From Bacillus safensis (GTDB taxonomy: Bacteria; Bacillota; Bacilli; Bacillales; Bacillaceae): a stretch of DNA of 64,000 nt. Made by a program: the position numbers and the translations under genes. The stretch lies in assembly GCA_030159235.1 (NCBI GenBank), contig BSBG01000001.1, positions 186,001 to 250,000 on the forward strand. The letters are read 5' to 3'. The first letter of the stretch is position 1. Each line of letters opens with the position of its first letter. Of this stretch, positions 1-9,809 are shown one piece after another. Below the pieces are notes generated by a model. That model saw only the letters and a list, made by a program, of their open reading frames with translations, was not told where the DNA came from and made no database searches.

Positions 1-1192
1 AAATGAGACCAGCAGTGACACCAATAATCAAATCACCAATGACCGTTAGCAGGAAGGTCACAACAAGTACAAGTGAATCGGCATTTTTCACTTTCACAAT
101 ATTGATAAACTCTTTTCTTTCACTCATATTCCAAGCAACAAACATTAAAATCGGTGCCATTGCAGCAAGTGGAATCATCGACGCATATGGTGCAAATAGC
201 ATTAAGATTAGCAAGACGACAACGCCATGCACGACACCAGAAATCGGGCTTGCTCCGCCATTTTTAATGTTCGTTGCCGTACGGGCGATAGCTCCCGTCG
301 CCGGAATTCCTCCGAAAAGTGGTGCCGCCATGTTGGCGATCCCTTGCCCGACAAGCTCCTTGTTACTGTCATGTCTAGAGCCTTTCATATTATCAGCAAC
401 CATTGCAGACAAGATGGATTCTACGCCGCCTAAAAGCGCAATCACAATCGCTGGAGGCAGGAGATATATCATTTTTTCAATCGTCAATTCAGGAAAAGCG
501 AAGCTTGGCAGCTGACGAGGGATTTCACCATATGCAGAGCCAATCGTTTCAACTTGTCCTTGGAAAAAGAGAACGGCTAGAAACGTTGAAGCCAATAAAC
601 CTAATAGCGCACCAGGTATTTTGGGAATGTATTTTTGTGCTGCCAAAATCACGATGAGTCCGATGACGGATGTGATGATGGCAAGACTGTTTGCGGTACC
701 AAGATGGACCACGATTTCTCTCATATTGAGGAAAAAGCTTTCATGCTTTTCAACACCCTTTAATCCGAGGAAGTTGGCAATCTGTCCTGAAAAAATAATG
801 ACAGCAATGCCCGCAGTAAAGCCGATGATAACCGGACGAGGAATAAATTTCATGAGCTTCCCTAGTTTGAATATTCCGAATAATACAAGCATACAGCCTG
901 CCATAAAACCGGCAATGAGCAAGTTTTCAATACCGTACTGGCTGACGATGCCGAATAAAATTGGAACAAACGCCCCGGTCGGCCCGCCAATCTGATACTT
1001 TGAACCACCAAACAATGAAATCAAAATGCCGGCAACGATGACTGTGTATAATCCATATTCTGGTCCGACACCAGATGCAATGGCAAATGCCATGCCTAAA
1101 GGAATTGCCACAACGCCCACGACAAGCCCAGCGATTAGATCGCGTCTAAACTTTGATGAATTATACCCTTCAAATCTTCCATAAAAACGCAT
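1..1192 (-). CDS. yvdB: SulP-family anion transporter (YvdB-like), 3' end outside window
   Basis: Translating the minus strand from an ATG at 1190-1192 gives an open frame of 397 codons that runs off the window edge. A GGAGG lies 12 bases before this ATG. The product is a polytopic membrane protein with typical SulP features: an early helix reading AGLVVGVVAIPLGMAFAIASG, the segment GGPTGAFVP, and later glycine-rich helices (GGIPATGAIARTATN). SulP members move sulfate, bicarbonate or other anions by sodium or proton symport. The cytoplasmic C-terminal STAS domain, if present, would lie outside the window. The carbonic anhydrase gene ends 37 bp upstream on the same strand, so the two are probably cotranscribed and bicarbonate is a reasonable substrate guess. 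That substrate is inference. Confidence 0.85.
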   Translation of the reverse strand, partial: MRFYGRFEGYNSSKFRRDLIAGLVVGVVAIPLGMAFAIASGVGPEYGLYTVIVAGILISLFGGSKYQIGGPTGAFVPILFGIVSQYGIENLLIAGFMAGCMLVLFGIFKLGKLMKFIPRPVIIGFTAGIAVIIFSGQIANFLGLKGVEKHESFFLNMREIVVHLGTANSLAIITSVIGLIVILAAQKYIPKIPGALLGLLASTFLAVLFFQGQVETIGSAYGEIPRQLPSFAFPELTIEKMIYLLPPAIVIALLGGVESILSAMVADNMKGSRHDSNKELVGQGIANMAAPLFGGIPATGAIARTATNIKNGGASPISGVVHGVVVLLILMLFAPYASMIPLAAMAPILMFVAWNMSERKEFINIVKVKNADSLVLVVTFLLTVIGDLIIGVTAGLI

Positions 1193-1229
1193 GGTATGTG
1201 TTGGCCTCCTTCAAGTATGTGTAGATGAT

Positions 1230-1811
1230 TTAGGTATACTGCGCGTCAATTTGTTTGTCTTTCACAACGACATCCAGCTTTCCTGTTGCTGGATGAATCA
1301 CCAGCCCATGAACAGCCACATCACTTGGCATCAGTGGATGCTCCTTGACTAGCTTCACACTTTGAGACACACTTTCTTCAACCGAATCAAAGCCTGTCAG
1401 CCAGCCCTTTAAATCAACTCCTGAATTTTTCACAATGCTCAAGCATTTTTCTTCGATTCCGCGTGCTTTCACCTTTTCAAGTAAAGGATCTGCCGCAAGA
1501 CCTGCCATTCCGCATTCATGATGCCCCACTATGCACACTTCCTCTGCCTTCAGCTCATAAATAGCTAACAGGATACTCCGCATCACACTGCCGAACGGAT
1601 GTGTCACGATGGCGCCCGCATTTTTAATGATTTTCGCATCACCGTTTCTCAGTCCCATGGATTGCGGCAATAATTCCAAAAGGCGTGTATCCATGCACGT
1701 TAAAATGACCAGTTTCTTCTCAGGAAATTTCCCCGCTTTGTAAGGCTCATAGTGTTTCTCATTCACAAACTCTGAATTGTGCTGAAGAATCTGTTCTAAT
1801 TTCGATCCCAT
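1230..1811 (-). CDS. yvdA: beta-class carbonic anhydrase (YvdA-like)
   Basis: Reversible hydration of CO2 to bicarbonate in the cytoplasm. The zinc site of the beta class is visible: Cys39 with Asp41 and Arg43 in CMDTR, and His97 and Cys100 in GHHECGM. I start at the ATG at 1811 (193 aa) because GGGAGAGG lies five bases before it; an upstream in-frame ATG at 1826 has no ribosome site. The length matches the roughly 190-200 residues usual for short bacterial beta enzymes. It is followed by the SulP transporter gene with a 37-bp gap, as in B. subtilis yvdA-yvdB, suggesting a bicarbonate supply pair. Confidence 0.9.
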   Translation of the reverse strand: MGSKLEQILQHNSEFVNEKHYEPYKAGKFPEKKLVILTCMDTRLLELLPQSMGLRNGDAKIIKNAGAIVTHPFGSVMRSILLAIYELKAEEVCIVGHHECGMAGLAADPLLEKVKARGIEEKCLSIVKNSGVDLKGWLTGFDSVEESVSQSVKLVKEHPLMPSDVAVHGLVIHPATGKLDVVVKDKQIDAQYT

Positions 1812-2375
1812 CTTTGCCTCTCCCATCTTTATTTAAGTAACGTCAACTCGTACCTGTCCCCCTTTTCTTTCGTGTGTTCACAAGCATAAAGAAGAAAAAT
1901 GATAGAAAAAAAAGAAAAAAATGAGAAAACGATGAGAGAAAATGTAAGTGTTTTTTCTATTTTGTCCTCTATTCCGCTTTGGCGTAAGGCGGAGACGGTT
2001 TGCCCTTACAATCTCATTGTTCTCAGTTCATGAAAAGACGAAGAAATGGTTTAGTAGAAATCAGATATCCCATTTAATACACTCCAAATATAATAAATTT
2101 TCTATCAAAAAGTCTCGTTCTTTTTTCCAGTTTGTCAGATTACCTCTCAGAATACCGGGCATTTCTCCATGCCATATCTACTAAACACATATTTTTCTAC
2201 ATAATAAAAATGTATCAGATGGCTCATGAATTTACTTTTTAACTAAGGGAATGTCTCTCTCGCCATTATTTCAGTATATTAAATATTGAGCAACTAACAT
2301 TCAAACGTGTTCTGCCAAAATGGTTGCTTTATAATAAAAGGAGCAAGATGACCATGTGAAAGGAGCGAACTGACT
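1812..2375. other. AT-rich intergenic region between carbonic anhydrase and yvcT
   Basis: Roughly 560 bp without a credible gene. Open frames here (for example 1948-2184 plus) have no ribosome site and an unlikely composition. A small imperfect stem, CCGCTTT/AAGGCGG, sits at 1974-1992 without a T-run. A TATAAT at 2330-2335 lies just ahead of the yvcT ribosome site and may be its -10 element, but no good -35 stands 16-18 bases upstream. The promoter of the carbonic anhydrase must also lie here; I could not fix it. Confidence 0.5.
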
Positions 2376-3353
2376 GTGACACCACACATTTTTGTCGCCA
2401 AACCCTTACCCTCCTCTTTTGAGAAAATGCTAAAGGAACATTGTACATATGAGGTGTGGCAATCCAAAGATCCCATTCCAAAAGATATTTTATTTAAGAA
2501 ACTTCAGCATGCTGACGGTCTTTTAACGTCTGGAACGAAAATCGATCAGGAGCTATTAGATCACGCACCAAAATTGAAGGTGGTGAGCAATAACTCTGTC
2601 GGTTATGATAACTTCGATATAGAAGTGATGAAACAAAGAGGCGTGATCGGTACACACACACCTTATACGCTCGATCATACCGTTGCTGATCTTGCCTTTT
2701 CACTCATTCTCTCCTCTGCACGAAGAATCGCCGAGCTTGATCGTTTTATCCGCGAAGGAAAATGGACGAAGTTCGTACAGGAGGAAGATATCTTTGGCAT
2801 CGATGTACATCATCAAACGCTTGGCATTATTGGCATGGGACGTATCGGCGAGCAAGTAGCCAAACGGGCGGCACTTGGTTTTGATATGAACGTTCTTTAT
2901 CATAACCGAAGCCGGAATGAAAAGGCTGAGTCGGCGTATGGCGCTGTATATTGTGCACTTGATGACCTGCTAAAACAAGCCGATATCATCGTATTGATTA
3001 CCCCGCTAACGAAGGAAACATATCATATGATTGGAGAAAGAGAGTTAAAGCTTATGAAGCAAACGGCCTTATTTGTGAACATTTCTCGCGGGAAAACAGT
3101 AGATGAAAAAAGCCTCATTCAAGCGCTTCAGGAGGGATGGATCAAAGGTGCAGGTCTAGATGTGTATGAGCAGGAACCTCTTCAAGAGGATCATCCTTTT
3201 AAAAAGATGAACAATGTCACCCTTGCCCCTCACATCGGCTCCGCTACTGAAACAACAAGAGATCTGATGCTGAAACGAGCCATTCATAATGTGATTCATG
3301 GAATTGATGGCAAAGCACCTGTGGATGTTGTGAAAGAACTTATTTCATCTTGA
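2376..3353 (+). CDS. yvcT: D-isomer-specific 2-hydroxyacid dehydrogenase (YvcT-like glyoxylate/ketogluconate reductase)
   Basis: NAD(P)-dependent reductase of 2-keto acids, cytoplasmic, 325 aa. The Rossmann fingerprint GMGRIG is at 153-158. The catalytic triad of the family is present: Arg238 in ISRGK, Glu265 in YEQEP and His286 in APHIGSAT. The start is GTG at 2376, preceded by AAAGGAG. In B. subtilis the orthologous position encodes YvcT, annotated as a glyoxylate or 2-ketogluconate reductase; the true substrate cannot be read from sequence. It is transcribed alone and closed by its own terminator. Confidence 0.85.
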   Translation: MTPHIFVAKPLPSSFEKMLKEHCTYEVWQSKDPIPKDILFKKLQHADGLLTSGTKIDQELLDHAPKLKVVSNNSVGYDNFDIEVMKQRGVIGTHTPYTLDHTVADLAFSLILSSARRIAELDRFIREGKWTKFVQEEDIFGIDVHHQTLGIIGMGRIGEQVAKRAALGFDMNVLYHNRSRNEKAESAYGAVYCALDDLLKQADIIVLITPLTKETYHMIGERELKLMKQTALFVNISRGKTVDEKSLIQALQEGWIKGAGLDVYEQEPLQEDHPFKKMNNVTLAPHIGSATETTRDLMLKRAIHNVIHGIDGKAPVDVVKELISS

Positions 3354-3361
3354 TCAGAAAA

Positions 3362-3393
3362 GACGCAGGGAGCTGAACTGCGTCATTTTTTTT
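3362..3393 (+). terminator. Rho-independent terminator of yvcT
   Basis: Stem GACGCAG (3362-3368) and CTGCGTC (3378-3384), nine-base loop, followed by a run of eight T. It lies 9 bp after the yvcT stop. Confidence 0.85.
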
Positions 3394-3448
3394 ATTTCAT
3401 TTGGAGATCATCAGGAGAAAAGGCTCATTTTAGCAAAGATCCTGATTC

Positions 3449-3480
3449 TTTACATTTCCTTCATGTTCGGGTGCTATAAT
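3449..3480 (+). promoter_or_regulatory. Binase promoter with possible Pho-box half sites
   Basis: A perfect -10, TATAAT, is at 3475-3480. No consensus -35 lies 17 bases upstream. Instead TTTACA (3449-3454) and TTCATG (3460-3465) stand 11 bp apart, the spacing of PhoP direct repeats (consensus TT[T/A/C]ACA). PhoP control of binase-type ribonucleases is known for B. pumilus strains; here only one repeat is perfect, so the assignment is tentative. Confidence 0.45.
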
Positions 3481-3537
3481 ATGAGGTAGATAAGCATCAA
3501 GAGGACAGCATCCGATTGCCTGATTAGGAGGATGAAG

Positions 3538-4026
3538 ATGAAAAGATTGAGTTCGATTTTTACGATGTTCGCTCTGATCGCTGCTATTCTGTTTTCTGGA
3601 TTTATCCCGCAGCAAGCTTATGCAGAAACACCTGTTACCCCAACAGCCACGAATGAAACAGCTTCTATTCAACTTGCATCAGATGTGCGTACTCTTGCCG
3701 TCATTAATACGTTTGATGGTGTTGCGGATTATTTAATTCGCTACAAACGACTGCCTGATAATTACATCACAAAATCACAAGCAAGTGCCCTTGGATGGGT
3801 GGCATCAAAGGGGAATCTAGCAGAGGTTGCGCCAGGCAAAAGCATCGGTGGAGATGTTTTCTCAAACCGGGAGGGACGTCTTCCTTCAGCAAGCGGCCGA
3901 ACATGGCGTGAGGCAGACATCAACTACGTTTCAGGCTTCCGCAATGCTGACCGCCTCGTCTATTCAAGCGACTGGCTCATCTACAAAACAACAGACCATT
4001 ATGCGACATTCACACGTATTCGATAA
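3538..4026 (+). CDS. Secreted guanyl-preferring ribonuclease, binase (barnase family)
   Basis: Extracellular N1/T1/barnase-type RNase that cleaves single-stranded RNA after guanine through a 2',3'-cyclic intermediate. The precursor is 162 aa when started at the ATG at 3538, which has AGGAGG six bases upstream; the ATG at 3532 touches the ribosome site. Signal peptide 1-29 ends in AYA, then a short propeptide, then a 109-residue mature enzyme beginning AVINTFDG at residue 54. The catalytic residues Glu72, Arg82 and His101 (mature numbering) are present. The mature sequence appears identical or nearly so to binase of B. intermedius/pumilus. No barstar-type inhibitor gene is adjacent, unlike what a toxin/immunity pair would show. 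Confidence 0.95.
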   Translation: MKRLSSIFTMFALIAAILFSGFIPQQAYAETPVTPTATNETASIQLASDVRTLAVINTFDGVADYLIRYKRLPDNYITKSQASALGWVASKGNLAEVAPGKSIGGDVFSNREGRLPSASGRTWREADINYVSGFRNADRLVYSSDWLIYKTTDHYATFTRIR

Positions 4027-4034
4027 TGAATAAT

Positions 4035-4069
4035 AAAAGACAGCCCTGTTCGACCTAGGGCTGTCTTTT
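4035..4069. terminator. Bidirectional terminator between binase and yvcN
   Basis: A perfect 13-bp stem, AAAAGACAGCCCT (4035-4047) with AGGGCTGTCTTTT (4057-4069), serves both convergent genes. The stop codon of yvcN (4055-4057) and its last codons lie inside the loop and right arm. Confidence 0.9.
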
Positions 4070-4822
4070 GTTTATTGCTTTCGATATAAGGTTTTTCACG
4101 TAATCTTCAAAAGGCACAGGCAGCGGCTTTTTCGATACTTCTTCGTGTTCATGTGTGGTGACATGATCCTCAGTAACGATTACACGTCCTGTTGGCGTGA
4201 GTTTTGACGCAAGCGGTCTTTTGTTAAAGGGAGAGGATTCATTTTCATAAATCTCGTGTCTCAATTGGACCAGTACAGCCTCGCTCACCTCTTTCAATGT
4301 GAAAGCATAGCCTGTTTCAGCACCTTCTCCCCTGTCTAATTGAAGCAGATGTGTCCCTTTTGCGGTTTCCTCTGCTTTGACGCGAAACCGAATAGACGCT
4401 CCTTCCACCCAATCTTCTGTAAAAGGCACAGGCTGAAGAGGTAAATTCACACCAAATCCCGCATCAATAAGGAAGCATTCATTGTGATGCTCAAGCAGGA
4501 TCGCTACGTGTGTGCCATCAATTGCCCACATGCCAGCTTCTTTGTTAAACACTGTCCCTTGAACGAGCTGTACAGCGAGCCCTGCCTCTTTTAACACATA
4601 GGATAAGAGAGGATTGAGATCGTAACAAAGGCCTCCTCTGCTTTCTTCAAGCAGATGCTGCTTCAACCCTTCTTCATTCAAAGCGTAGGATTGTTTGTTT
4701 AGGACAGATCTATTTTCGAATGGAAAGGTATAAGCCATTTTTTTTAATAGTACAGGTAAGTCATCAAAGGTGATGGACTGACCTTCGTATCCGATCTTCT
4801 GTAAAAAAGCGGATTGAATCAA
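4055..4822 (-). CDS. yvcN: Arylamine N-acetyltransferase (YvcN-like)
   Basis: Acetyl-CoA-dependent transfer to arylamines, hydrazines or hydroxylamines, cytoplasmic, 255 aa. The cysteine-protease-like triad of the NAT family is readable: Cys66 in RGGLCYDLN, His105 in GTHVAIL and Asp120 in LIDAGFG. The start has AGGAGGG ahead. It lies downstream of crh, separated by a crh terminator, so it may depend on read-through or its own promoter. The gene overlaps the convergent binase terminator. The natural substrate is unknown. Confidence 0.88.
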   Translation of the reverse strand: MIQSAFLQKIGYEGQSITFDDLPVLLKKMAYTFPFENRSVLNKQSYALNEEGLKQHLLEESRGGLCYDLNPLLSYVLKEAGLAVQLVQGTVFNKEAGMWAIDGTHVAILLEHHNECFLIDAGFGVNLPLQPVPFTEDWVEGASIRFRVKAEETAKGTHLLQLDRGEGAETGYAFTLKEVSEAVLVQLRHEIYENESSPFNKRPLASKLTPTGRVIVTEDHVTTHEHEEVSKKPLPVPFEDYVKNLISKAINKRQP

Positions 4823-4835
4823 GACATTCCCTCCT

Positions 4836-4868
4836 AAAAAAACTGAGCCTGTGAAGAGACTCAGTTTT
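4836..4868 (-). terminator. Terminator after crh
   Basis: On the minus strand AAAACTGAG, a 12-base loop and CTCAGTTTTTTT. The crh stop codon (4861-4863) is part of the left arm. It separates crh from yvcN. Confidence 0.7.
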
Positions 4869-5118
4869 CTTGATTGATAAAATTCGTTAACGCCTCAATG
4901 GCTTCTTGTTCATCCGCACCATCTGCAATCAGTGTGACAGTAACCCCAGAGCTGATCGCAAGACTCATGAGACCCATAATGCTTTTCGCATTGACTTTTT
5001 TCCCGTCTTTCTCTAGAAAAATATCAGCACCAAAGCGATTGGCTTCTTGTACGAACAAAGCAGCTGGACGTGCCTGCAAGCCTGTTTTCAGCTGAATGGT
5101 AACCGTTTTTTCCACCAT
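4861..5118 (-). CDS. crh: HPr-like catabolite repression protein Crh
   Basis: Cofactor of CcpA in carbon catabolite repression. The 85-residue HPr fold keeps the HprK target Ser46 (KSIMG) but has Gln15 where HPr has the PTS phosphohistidine (TGLQARP). This is the diagnostic difference that takes Crh out of sugar transport. It is last before a terminator in the yvcI-rapZ-yvcK-whiA-crh run, the same order as in B. subtilis. Its kinase gene hprK is also in this window at 25716-26648. Confidence 0.95.
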   Translation of the reverse strand: MVEKTVTIQLKTGLQARPAALFVQEANRFGADIFLEKDGKKVNAKSIMGLMSLAISSGVTVTLIADGADEQEAIEALTNFINQEN

Positions 5119-5144
5119 ATGATCTGCCTCCCTTTTTCATTCTC

Positions 5145-6095
5145 CTATTTGAGTGTAACAGCTTGTCCGTTCCGTAATTGTTCTGCGATTTGGTCTAGCT
5201 TTCTTAAGCGGTGGTTAATCCCAGACTTGCTGATCTTGCCACTTTCCACCATTTCCCCAAGTTCCTTCAGCGTAACCTCTTGATAGTCGACTCGCAGTTT
5301 GGCAATTTCACGAAGCTTATCCGGCAAGGCCTCCAGTCCAATCTTTTCATCAATGAATTGAATGTTTTCGACCTGACGCAGTGATGCTCCAATCGTTTTA
5401 TTCAAGTTTGCTGTTTCACAATTGACGAGCCGGTTCACGGAGTTCCTCATATCTCGGACGATTCGAACATCTTCAAAGCGCAGCAGTGAGTTATGAGCGC
5501 CTACAACACTTAAGAATTCCGTAATTTTTTCCGCTTCCTTCATGTACGTAATGTATCCTTTTTTCCGCTCAAGTGTTTTACTATTGAGATGAAATTGATT
5601 CATCAGCTCACAAAGGGCATCATTATGTTCTTTATATAGTGAAAAAATCTCAAGGTGATAGGAGGACGTTTCTGGGTTATTCACAGAACCACCTGCTAAA
5701 AAAGCACCTCTCATATAGGAGCGCTTACAGCATCTCTTCTTCACAAGCTCTTTTGAAATGTTGCGCTCAAATACAAATTGTTCACCTAATATTTTCAAAT
5801 CCTCTAAAATGGTTTTCGCTCGTTCTACCAGTCTGACAATATACACATTATTCTTTTTTAATCTCATTTTCTTCCGAACGAGCAGCTCGACTGTCACATC
5901 GTATTTCTTTTTGAGCAGTGTATAAATCCGTCTTGCAATGGCTGCGTTCTCTGTCTGTATATCTAAAATCAATTTTCGATTAGAAAAAGATAATGAACCG
6001 TTCATACGGATGAGGGCAGAAAGCTCTGCTTTTGTGCAGCAGTCCTTCACGTCCAGATTAGTCAGCTCTTTTTTTGTTTCGGATGCAAATGACAT
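5145..6095 (-). CDS. whiA: WhiA, LAGLIDADG-like DNA-binding protein
   Basis: Conserved Gram-positive protein with an N-terminal degenerate homing-endonuclease fold and a C-terminal helix-turn-helix (about 230-310). It affects division and chromosome segregation in Bacillus and sporulation genes in Streptomyces. I start at the ATG at 6095 ([13 protein letters not shown], 316 aa) because GGGGGTGG precedes it; the ATG at 6110 lacks a ribosome site. The start follows the yvcK stop by 17 bases, so the two are coupled. B. subtilis WhiA (YvcL) has the same length as I recall. Confidence 0.93.
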   Translation of the reverse strand: MSFASETKKELTNLDVKDCCTKAELSALIRMNGSLSFSNRKLILDIQTENAAIARRIYTLLKKKYDVTVELLVRKKMRLKKNNVYIVRLVERAKTILEDLKILGEQFVFERNISKELVKKRCCKRSYMRGAFLAGGSVNNPETSSYHLEIFSLYKEHNDALCELMNQFHLNSKTLERKKGYITYMKEAEKITEFLSVVGAHNSLLRFEDVRIVRDMRNSVNRLVNCETANLNKTIGASLRQVENIQFIDEKIGLEALPDKLREIAKLRVDYQEVTLKELGEMVESGKISKSGINHRLRKLDQIAEQLRNGQAVTLK

Positions 6096-6112
6096 CCTTG
6101 CCACCCCCATTC

Positions 6113-7072
6113 CTATTTTTTCTGATGCAGCAGGTCGACAAGCAGCGAGGCTACTTTCAGCGTGTCGTGACGAATCACATGCTGGTCATATGTAATGATT
6201 TCCCCTGGGATGACTTCGAGTCCCATTGCTTTGAGTACATCTGTGTCGAACTGTACAGGCTGTGCCTGTTCTTCTGCATATTTTGCTTTGATCTCTTCTG
6301 GAATTTCTTTATTGTTCACAAAAATGGTATCGATAAATGGGCGATCCATATGATCGTTTAATGCCTGTACGTGATCAGCCGCACTGTAGGAAAGCGTTTC
6401 CCCTGGCTGCGTCATGACATTGCAAATATACACTTTTTTCGCCTTTGAACGAATCACTTCTTCTCCAATATGCGGGACAAGCAAGTTTGGCAAAATACTC
6501 GTATACAGGCTGCCAGGTCCAATGACAATTAAATCTGCCTCTCGAATCACTTGAATGGATTCTGGGAGCGGTTCAATCGTATCAGGTGTGAGGAATACTC
6601 GTTTAATTCGCTCACCATAGGTCGGGATTTTCGATTCTCCTGTCACCATTTGCCCATTTTCTAATTCTGCATGAAGAACAACACTTGAATTCGATGCTGG
6701 CAATACTTTTCCTCTCACATTTAACACCTTGCTCATTTCTGTCACGGCATGAAAAAAATCACCGGTTATATTTGTCATGGCCGCGAGAATAAGGTTGCCG
6801 AGAGAGTGTCCTGTTAAGTCATTTCCTTTGTTAAAACGGTGCTGAAATAAATCTTCTACAAGCGGTTCAACATCAGAGAGAGCCGCAAGGACATTTCGAA
6901 TATCACCTGGAGGGGGAATATTCAAATCATGTCGCAGTCTGCCTGAGCTGCCTCCGTCATCAGCAACCGTTACAATAGCGGTAATGTCCACTGGCTTTGT
7001 TTTTAGCCCTCTAAGCAAAACAGACAAGCCAGTGCCGCCGCCAAGAATGACCACCTTTGGAAGTGTCGTCAT
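6113..7072 (-). CDS. yvcK: YvcK/GlmR gluconeogenesis and cell-wall precursor regulator (CofD-like)
   Basis: 319 aa of the CofD-like family, with the N-terminal nucleotide-sugar site [16 protein letters not shown] and [12 protein letters not shown]. In B. subtilis the protein binds UDP-GlcNAc and stimulates GlmS, and is needed for growth on gluconeogenic carbon. Its start codon directly follows the rapZ stop (TAG ATG), so the two genes are translationally coupled. Not an enzyme of coenzyme F420 synthesis despite the fold. Confidence 0.93.
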   Translation of the reverse strand: MTTLPKVVILGGGTGLSVLLRGLKTKPVDITAIVTVADDGGSSGRLRHDLNIPPPGDIRNVLAALSDVEPLVEDLFQHRFNKGNDLTGHSLGNLILAAMTNITGDFFHAVTEMSKVLNVRGKVLPASNSSVVLHAELENGQMVTGESKIPTYGERIKRVFLTPDTIEPLPESIQVIREADLIVIGPGSLYTSILPNLLVPHIGEEVIRSKAKKVYICNVMTQPGETLSYSAADHVQALNDHMDRPFIDTIFVNNKEIPEEIKAKYAEEQAQPVQFDTDVLKAMGLEVIPGEIITYDQHVIRHDTLKVASLLVDLLHQKK

Positions 7073-7960
7073 CTATTTTCTGCTTCTCTTTTCAATGTCC
7101 CGGTGAGTGACATGAGTGTAGTAATCGTTTTTAAAATACTCCGATAAATAGTTGGCTAGCGTCACAGATCGATGCTGCCCACCTGTACATCCGATGGCGA
7201 TCACAAGCTGGCTTTTTCCTTCTCTTTTATAGGACGGAAGCATAAAGCTGAGAAGGTCAATTAATTTCTCCGTAAACTTTTGTGTTTCACTCCATTTCAT
7301 CACATAGGAGCGCACTTCTTCATCGTTTCCAGTCTGTGGACGCATACTTTCAATATAGTAAGGATTCGGCAGGAATCTCACGTCAAAGACTAGATCAGCA
7401 TCAATTGGCAGACCATATTTAAAGCCAAAGGACATCACATTGACTGTAAACACCTGCCCTTGGCTCGTAGCAAAGTGCGTAACTATTTTTTCCCGCAGCT
7501 GTTTTGGTTTTAAATCCGATGTATCAAAAATCATTTGAGACCGGCCTTTTAATTCCTCTAACAGATCTCGCTCCATCTCAATTCCTTCAAGCGGCAAGCC
7601 TGTTGTTGCAAGGGGATGCGAACGTCTCGTTTCTTTGTATCTTGAGACAAGCACCTTATCATTTGCATCTAAAAATAGAATTCTTGGCGTAATCCAGTCA
7701 AGATCACTCATTTCATCTAAGGCCGCAATTAAGCTGTCAAAGAATTCACGTCCGCGCAAATCCATCACAAGAGCGACCTTGCTCATCTTGGAATTTGACT
7801 CCTTCATGAGCTCTAGGAACTTCGGTAAAAGTGATGGCGGCAGGTTATCTACACAAAAGTAACCTAGGTCTTCAAAGCTTTGAATAGCGACGGTTTTCCC
7901 CGCACCTGACATTCCTGTAATAATCACAAGCTGAATATCTTCTTGTTTGTGTGTATTCAT
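7073..7960 (-). CDS. rapZ: RapZ/YvcJ nucleotide-binding protein
   Basis: P-loop protein of the RapZ family, 295 aa from the ATG at 7960, which has GGAGAGGGAG ahead. Walker A GMSGAGKT is at 16-23. The C-terminal half carries [10 protein letters not shown], the conserved signature of the RNA-binding domain. RapZ of E. coli is an RNase adapter for GlmZ; the B. subtilis protein binds nucleotides and affects competence. The position next to yvcK, which acts on GlmS, fits control of amino-sugar synthesis. An in-frame upstream ATG at 7996 would add 12 residues and is also preceded by a GGGAG, so the start is likely but not certain. Confidence 0.92.
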   Translation of the reverse strand: MNTHKQEDIQLVIITGMSGAGKTVAIQSFEDLGYFCVDNLPPSLLPKFLELMKESNSKMSKVALVMDLRGREFFDSLIAALDEMSDLDWITPRILFLDANDKVLVSRYKETRRSHPLATTGLPLEGIEMERDLLEELKGRSQMIFDTSDLKPKQLREKIVTHFATSQGQVFTVNVMSFGFKYGLPIDADLVFDVRFLPNPYYIESMRPQTGNDEEVRSYVMKWSETQKFTEKLIDLLSFMLPSYKREGKSQLVIAIGCTGGQHRSVTLANYLSEYFKNDYYTHVTHRDIEKRSRK

Positions 7961-7999
7961 GCCTGCTCCCTCTCCTTCTTTATGAAAACGGTTCATATA

Positions 8000-8464
8000 T
8001 TATTCTCCCTGAGGATCTAACCGATAAGCAATCAGCTCAAAATCGGGTGTATACGTAAAAGTGCCGTGCAGAAGTCCTTTTCCCTTGAGCATGAAATCAA
8101 GTATATGGGAATCTCCTGGAGCCATCGGCAAACGAGGCACATCCTTTACGTCATGCCATTTTAAAATGCCTTCCTCTGACTCTGTCACGTTTTTTCCGGT
8201 AAATGAATCTGCCATAAAGGTGAACATCATCCATTCTTGAACGATTTGATCGCCTTCTTTTATGATAAAGGTAAAAACACCTTTTAGCTGCGGATTTAGA
8301 ATATAAATACCTGTTTCTTCTCTATACTCTCGAACGACTGAATCTTTGACCGATTCTCCGCTTTCCATTTTGCCGCCCGGTGCTACCCACCAGCCCCGTC
8401 TTGGCTTTTGCAGCAAGAGAACTTGATCTTCGTGATGCAGCACACAATTGGTTACTCGTTGCAT
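8000..8464 (-). CDS. yvcI: NUDIX hydrolase (YvcI-like)
   Basis: 154 aa with a full Nudix box, GGKMESGESVKDSVVREY followed by REETG, matching GX5EX7REUXEEXGU. Family members hydrolyse nucleoside diphosphates linked to another moiety with Mg2+. The MutT-like sequence does not tell the substrate. It is the first gene of the yvcI-rapZ-yvcK-whiA-crh run, reading from a clear SigA promoter 34 bp upstream, and stops 39 bp before rapZ. Confidence 0.9.
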   Translation of the reverse strand: MQRVTNCVLHHEDQVLLLQKPRRGWWVAPGGKMESGESVKDSVVREYREETGIYILNPQLKGVFTFIIKEGDQIVQEWMMFTFMADSFTGKNVTESEEGILKWHDVKDVPRLPMAPGDSHILDFMLKGKGLLHGTFTYTPDFELIAYRLDPQGE

Positions 8465-8497
8465 CAGCTGTCACCTACTCTTTTATGTCTTTAACTT

Positions 8498-8526
8498 ATT
8501 ATACAGGTTCAACCTGACTCCCACAA
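8498..8526 (-). promoter_or_regulatory. SigA-type promoter of the yvcI-rapZ-yvcK-whiA-crh run
   Basis: On the minus strand TTGTGG (8521-8526), 17-base spacer, TATAAT (8498-8503). It is placed correctly for the yvcI start at 8464. Confidence 0.65.
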
Positions 8527-8669
8527 TGAACATGCCCGTTCTTCACCGAAAACAGACCGCTTTTCGTTAGAATGATGCGGCAGGCCATTTCTCTACTCTT
8601 TATTTTACAGCATTTGGCGGTTCTCCATGCGTTATTTGTGAACATCTCGTGAATTTCTGATTTTACGGC

Positions 8670-8700
8670 AAAAAAAAGGACACGGATTCACATCCGTGCC
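8670..8700 (-). terminator. Terminator of trxB
   Basis: Minus strand GGCACGGAT, short loop, ATCCGTGTCC, then eight T. It lies about 120 bp after the trxB stop. Apart from this hairpin, the yvcI promoter and one doubtful 48-codon frame (8499-8645), I see nothing else in 8465-8822. Confidence 0.85.
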
Positions 8701-8822
8701 AAACATGTATTCCTTATAAAAGGGGGTCAATTACTAGTTTTATCATAACGGATAATTATTTCACCCGTGTTACATTCCAGTTAAAAGCCCATGACGCTAT
8801 ATTAAGGATTTACGACAGCCAT

Positions 8823-9809
<987 letters not shown>

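Noticed and set aside
1974..1992. CCGCTTT/AAGGCGG hairpin as a terminator
   Set aside because: No T-run on either strand and no gene ending nearby.
1948..2184. 78-codon plus-strand frame in the carbonic anhydrase/yvcT gap
   Set aside because: No ribosome site, Phe/Arg/Ser-rich composition typical of AT-rich noise, and no family resemblance.
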